In this document: positions 59,236 through 64,000 of the stretch, piece after piece
Layout: every line of letters starts with the position of its first letter
Numbering within the stretch: position 1 is the stretch's first letter
Origin: Vitellaria paradoxa
Taxonomy: Eukaryota; Streptophyta; Magnoliopsida; Ericales; Sapotaceae
DNA length: 64,000 nucleotides
Direction of reading: 5' to 3'
Assembly: GCA_019916065.1 (NCBI GenBank)
Contig: CM034237.1
Coordinates: forward strand, 1,550,001 to 1,614,000
The notes under the pieces: model-generated
The model's database searches: none
Seen by the model: the letters and a program-made list of their open reading frames with translations, nothing else
Told to the model about the DNA's origin: nothing
Made by a program: the position numbers and the translations under genes

Positions 59236-59959
59236 TTATGTGGAGCCTGTCCCTAAACGTCGTCTGCAAGGTATAATTAATCATGCTTCGTTTTGCTTAA
59301 AATTGTGGAAACTTCCCGTGTCTGGTAGCTTCTGTATACGCATATTTTTTTAAGGTTTCCAATGAAAATACTGTTCCTCTTATAGTTTTGAACTCTCTTT
59401 AACAATGTGATTAGGTGGATTGCTCAATTAATTTTTAGTAATCATGCTTCATTTTGCTTAAAGTTGTGGAAACTTCCCCGTGTCTTGTAGTTTCTGTACA
59501 TGAATATTTTTTTAAGGTTTCCAAATGAAAATACTGTTCCTCTCAAATTTCAAAACTCTCTTTGACAATGTGATTAGGCGGATTGCTCACTTAATTTTTT
59601 TATGGGGTAAGTTTATTCATTTAGAATTGATGTTGTGCCCAATTAGATTATTTGCTTCTGACAAAATCTCCTCAGCTTGTCTTCTCATCCTTGAACTATG
59701 CAAGCTTTTGATTAGACATTGGATCTGTTGCTTCGTTTGGACTCTAGCCCATCTTATATTTTCAACATTTCTACAACATTATTGGCATAAATCATGTTAA
59801 AATGAAAAAACTAGTGTAGATCATATTGTACTTTCAGATTCAAAGTGATCTGCTCTTGACACGTTTCAAGCTCGTGATCTGAGTTCAACTGATCATCATC
59901 AAATTCCGGATAATTCAACCAGCCGTGAAAGCGCCATGTGTCTCCTTGGGATTGCTTGA
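59236..59959 (+). other. Candidate exons of an unrecognised gene
   Basis: A 35-nt segment (59236-59270, YVEPVPKRRLQ) is framed by AG and GT. A second open segment (59838-59959) after an AG reads DLSSTDHHQIPDNSTSRESA and ends at a TGA. A stop occurs early in it in the matching frame. They may be remnants of one gene, but I recognise no family, and short AG/GT-framed open segments are common by chance. Confidence 0.25.
59280..59606. repeat. About 161-bp tandem duplication
   Basis: Two adjacent copies start at 59280 and 59441 (ATCATGCTTCGTTTTGCTTA against ATCATGCTTCATTTTGCTTA). Both contain TGGAAACTTCCCGTGTCT-, TTAAGGTTTCCAATGAAAAT- and CAATGTGATTAGG-like segments. About 10% divergence and small indels make this an older duplication. 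Confidence 0.85.
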
Positions 59960-60538
59960 TCACCTTAGATGCGACAACAATTGAGGTGCCCTATCCTAAG
60001 GGAAAGTTCAGGACACCAAAACGAGCCAGGTGGCCTTCTTTCTCTCTAAGATAACATACTGTGCTCTAATTATGTCTATTATGGTTGTAGCTTAGCTACT
60101 GTAGTAAATAAATATGCCTAGTGATGCTTAACATTTTAGTTGTTTAAATTAATGTAGTATCATGGTAATTTGGGGGTTGGAATTCTCAAATCAGGCTTGT
60201 ATTAATTAGGCATGTAAGTGGTTGGAAAGGTGTGTAAGGTAAAAGTCTACTCTGTGCTTGCTCGTCAGGCCACCAAATTTTCTCCTTTGAACGGAGTACT
60301 TGCGAACAGATAAAACAGTTAAAGAAAGGGGCAGGAGAGGATTCTCAACCAAAGGCTCTCTTTGCAATTTCGCACATGTGGAGTAGATTTTTATTTCGCA
60401 CAAAAGGAATGGTATATAATATTTTATTGTCTTTTAGTATAGTTTAACGATCACACCAATAATAGGGGAGGGGGATCGAACCATGATGAGGCGGGGAAAG
60501 TTTTGAAAGCTCTCCACCGGGCAATAATTCCATGGGCT

Positions 60539-60561
60539 TCTCTCTCTCTCTCTCTCTCTCT
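60539..60561. repeat. (CT)n microsatellite
   Basis: Simple run. An AG-rich inverse tract lies about 55 bases downstream. Confidence 0.85.
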
Positions 60562-60756
60562 GATTTAACTAATGCAGTACAATTGATATTAGAGTCATCC
60601 TACATTAGAGAGAGAGGGGAAAAAAAAAACTGCGTACCTATCACGTAGAGGTGGTTCCTTTGGCACCTCAGAATTGAATGATCACTGTTTAAACTTCAAT
60701 TTGTTGTGCTGTGATAAGGGTCAATGACAAAACACCGACAAATAGTTACACATATG

Positions 60757-61148
60757 GGTAGCAATCGTGTGGTGTTGAGATCATATATGTGTTTTTTGAG
60801 TTAATTTGAACACGGTACAATTAATTAAATACGTCAAAATACTTAACACTAATACGATTCGTCTCTATTATACGGGTAACATGACAACACATCGGCTAAG
60901 CCGTAATCCGTTTATATTTCATGTAACTCGATAATATGTTAAAATTCTCAAAAATACACAACTAATTCAAAAAATGCATGAATCCAATTAATTATTTGTG
61001 TTTAATCGTATTAATTGGTTGACCTATTTTATACGAATCCGAACTGCTTATAATCATGTCAAAAAAGGATTGATTTGTTTAGGAAACAGAGCGAAATTAG
61101 TTCATTATTAATTCTAATCATGTGTTTGCGTTAAAAATTGTCACTCGT
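60757..61148. mobile_element. Possible relative of the 58782 hAT-like MITE
   Basis: Weak ends (GGGTAGCAAT and, reversed, GAGTGACAAT) and similar internal words (ACACGACA, GACAACACAT types) suggest an older or divergent member. No target duplication was confirmed, so boundaries are approximate. Confidence 0.35.
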
Positions 61149-61868
61149 AGTTAGACAATTTACCATTGTGCCATGTCAACAGTTGAGCCGGGCCCAATCA
61201 ATATGGCATCATCTCAGGGCCAAGTGTGGAAGTTGCTTTGTTAGACAACATGCATGGAGTGACACACATACACCCATGAATGGTTAGACAATATGTAGAG
61301 AGACACAACATCCACAAGCGGTCGGACGTCCGGGTGAGTGACACGTAGCATCCAAAAACTGGTTAAAAAAATGTCCATAGGATTGCTTAGAACAGTAACA
61401 TGGCGCACCATACACGCATCCTTCGGATCTCGTTCCCCCTAAAAAAAACTGCGTGGATCAGCAGCAACAAGAAGAAGGCTCACTCAATATTTCAATGTTG
61501 GTTGGAGCGATCGAACAGCTCACAACAAAAACTAACAACAGTTAGATATGTAATCTAACCTAATGCATAAATTTATTCATGATGTTCCGCTGGTCAACTC
61601 AAACAAAACATGGACAACTTATTGTAGTAACCCTGCGCAAGCAAACACTAGATTTTGGACAAGTAATTACCCCATTGAGCATGGGATGTCGCAAGCAATT
61701 CCTTAATTTAGCACAAAAACCTTGTATATATATATATATATATTACTCTTCTGCATGTATATCAGGCTATTTTCGATTAATTTATACGCCATTGGTGTTT
61801 GGACGACCTTGAGCATGGGGACATTAACCCCGAGCACGGGGTTGCATGAATATAAAAATTGTCGTATG

Positions 61869-62332
61869 CTGTGGCGTACGCAAGAATTTGGATCAGCAAA
61901 GGTCAAATCACGTGTAAAATTTTAAATTCTAAATAAATACATATAATATGATAAAATATAAAACTATACATTGATATCAAATACATTATCACTTTTCTAC
62001 TCTGTTACAATAGTTTGCTCTATTCAAAAGTTATCAAAATTTTTATCAAATACACAAAAGTTGTTAGAAATTACCAAAAAGTGCTAAAAGTTGCCGAAAG
62101 TTACTAAAATTGCTAAAAGTTGTCAAAAATTTTATCAAACACTCAAAATTGTAAAAAAAAAAAAAGTTAAAAATTTTTTGGTAAAGAAATACTAAAAGTT
62201 ACTAAAAGATATGCCTCTAAATGCATCTAAAATTTTTTTATAATATTTATAATTTTTTTATATCAAAATTTAAAAAAAAAAAAATTAGCGTAGGCCTTCG
62301 CCTACACTGAGTATCATGTGGCTCTGCCACTG
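61869..62332. mobile_element. hAT-like non-autonomous element, perfect 8-bp target duplication
   Basis: Flanked by GTCGTATG at 61861-61868 and 62333-62340, an exact 8-bp direct repeat. Ends CTGTGGCGTACGC and, reversed, CAGTGGCAGAGCC share the C-x-GTGGC core. The 464-bp interior has TTGCTAAAAGTT/GTTACTAAAA-type short repeats, A-runs and no coding. An 8-bp target duplication and short TIRs fit the hAT superfamily (recalled). Confidence 0.87.
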
Positions 62333-62738
62333 GTCGTATGGCATAATTAGGATATGTGTTTTCCGATTACTCATTCTCTGTTGGTAAGTTTTTAGAATAA
62401 GATAGACTTAGCGGAAGGTTTAACTTTTTTTTTTTTTTTTTTATATATATACGGTTAGAATGGTATGCAAACAAGTAGCAGCGGGTGGAGTTGGTGAAGT
62501 ATACGCAGAATATATATATATTTTTTTCTTGGTGGTGAAATGTACAGAGAGTTTATTGTGAGAAGAGAAGCTAGGGCAAGTCTGAGCAGATGGATAAAAT
62601 AATATAATATTTGACCTATGATTAAAACAGATGAAAGATGGGTGAGAGTGCGACACTTTCACACAGGATTTTCAATGCCTTTTGAGTCAATCTTCTCATG
62701 AATAACACTGGAAACATTAGGTGGCAAGGGTAGACACA

Positions 62739-62740
<2 letters not shown>

Positions 62741-62769
<29 letters not shown>
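62741..62769. repeat. (CT)14 microsatellite
   Basis: Uninterrupted dinucleotide run. Confidence 0.92.
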
Positions 62770-62772
<3 letters not shown>

Positions 62773-63440
62773 GTCTTAAGGGTAAAATGGAGAAATTTGT
62801 TTTCGGAAAATTATAATTAATGCTCATGTTTGGGTAAATATTTTCTTGAAATATGAATAATTTTTTGAACAACAGAGGCTCCATCAATAAAAAGTGCTTT
62901 TGGAAAGGTTCTATGCGTTAAAACAAACAAGGTGTAAAGTAGACACATAGCACCTCTAGTTTGGGAGGAAAATGAAGAGATAATATTTTCACAAGTTTGA
63001 TATATAACTTGGTGCCAACGTAACTGTAGCAATTCTAATTCAGTGGAACGAACCAGAGGAACGAGGTACAAGCTTTTGATGGTTTTTAATTGGAGTTTAA
63101 TTTTTAAAACACCGTTATGTTGTAGTGAGTTATTTGTGTAAGACACATACATGTTTATTGACTGTATTAAAATTAAATTCTTTGAATTATGGGTATAATA
63201 ATATCTTTGGATGAGTGTATTTGTTTTTAGTAATTTGAAACTCTCACCGATTTATTATAATTCTCAATGAATCGCACAATTGATTGGTAAAATCAAGAAG
63301 ATGTATATTGTCTCTCATATATATCTCACTCGAGTTAAGATTGAACTTGTATGGTCGTTATGGAAATTATATTTACGGGTCATTCAAGTTAAACCAAGAA
63401 CTAGAATAAGTGTATTTTATAATTTTAACTGTTGAAAAGT

Positions 63441-63467
63441 TAGAGAGAGAGAGAGAGAGAGAGAGAT
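63441..63467. repeat. (AG)n microsatellite
   Basis: Uninterrupted GA/AG run. Confidence 0.92.
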
Positions 63468-64000
63468 CAGCTAATGAGTTTAGAATACAATAAAGTGAGA
63501 GATCTTATTAGCGCAGCTTGATCTAAAAAATCTCTAATTTGTACACGTTCCAAGTTTCTGCATTTGTGATCTAACATGTGTAACTCCCAATGGTCCAACC
63601 CCAATTGCCCAAACACCAGCGCATGGACAGGTGGCCTTCAGTGGAAGCGATTGAAAACTTACTCCATTGTTATCTCATTGCTAGTATGGATAACACGTGT
63701 GCTGTTTTATGCAATCAAAAGTTACCACATGAAGGCACAAAAGTAAGCCATTTTTTTAACGTCAGACCTATGACTTTTTACCTGCGGGGCTCTCGCATCA
63801 AAGTTGTAGTACGGGGCTTGCCTGTGGAAAAGTAGACAGCAGAGCGACCTTTTTCCACTTGGCACATTTTGATTGGCTGACAATGTTTTGTATGGCAGTC
63901 TCTTCCATGAAAACACGTGAGGTGGACTTAACTAAATTACTGTGCCCAAAAGTTGAGGTAAAATATGGAGTCCGTTTGATAGACTAAAATGGAGAAAAAA

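Larger units (their letters stand above)
62333..64000. other. Non-coding end of the window
   Basis: Contains (CT)n at 62741-62769 and (AG)n at 63441-63467. CACGTG-type motifs (ACACGTGTG near 63692, ACACGTGAGG near 63913) could be light or abscisic-acid G-boxes of a gene beyond the window, but nothing supports a nearby promoter. No exon was recognised. Confidence 0.4.

Noticed and set aside
60575..60600. tRNA-Met primer-binding-like GATATTAGAGTC
   Set aside because: No flanking LTR or purine tract was seen.
63690..63920. G-box promoter
   Set aside because: CACGTG motifs occur by chance and no gene start is visible nearby.

Overview
This 64 kb window is nuclear DNA of a flowering plant. It is AT-rich and has spliced gene remnants with GT/AG (some GC) intron ends. 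It is full of plant transposon types: TAA-flanked Tourist-like MITEs, hAT-like MITEs with 8-bp target duplications, tRNA-derived SINEs, a TRIM, solo LTRs, Ty3/gypsy scraps and RTE-type LINEs. All gene calls rest on remembered protein families, not on a search. I cannot name the species. I found no gene that looks intact; every recognisable gene piece carries frameshifts, stops, lost splice sites or truncation. One 100-base run of N (51926-52025) is an assembly gap.

Layout. 0-0.4 kb: Ty3/gypsy gag remnant. 1-5.9 kb: a duplicate of the 3' half of a plastid-type DUF3067 gene, with a SINE and a MITE added inside. 5.9-8.5 kb: more MITEs and a gypsy pol remnant. 11-15.8 kb: the longer DUF3067 copy (+), with a TRIM in an intron. 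17.4-24.3 kb: exons 2-8 of an eIF4A-III (exon-junction-complex RNA helicase) copy (-), convergent with DUF3067 and carrying four 353-bp tandem repeats in an intron. 26.6-33.4 kb: eight alternating inverted blocks made from one piece of an ORTHRUS/VIM E3 ubiquitin ligase gene. 33.5-34.8 kb: a DUF3067 intron fragment fused directly to the interior of eIF4A-III exon 4. 34.8-42.5 kb: a second eIF4A-III copy (exons 4' to 1). 45.5-46.1 kb: an NPF/PTR transporter fragment. 46.3-48.8 kb: a third copy of the eIF4A-III exon 1 region with a solo LTR at the exon end. 48.9-51.3 kb: a long LTR-like insertion. 51.9-54.85 kb: a dead RTE LINE (-). 55.6-57.4 kb: the 3' half of a PAP-phosphatase (HAL2-like) pseudogene (+). 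57.4-64 kb: mostly non-coding, with two well-bounded hAT-like MITEs.

Reading. The window looks like a decayed, repeatedly duplicated segment. An ancestral convergent pair (DUF3067 and eIF4A-III) was copied at least twice. One copy lost about 9.9 kb between DUF3067 intron sequence and eIF4A-III exon 4. Transposons inserted in one paralogue and missing from the other give a relative order of events. The most unusual structure is the ORTHRUS/VIM array: nearly identical inverted copies could form an RNA stem of about 1.3 kb if transcribed, from a gene family whose members maintain CG methylation.
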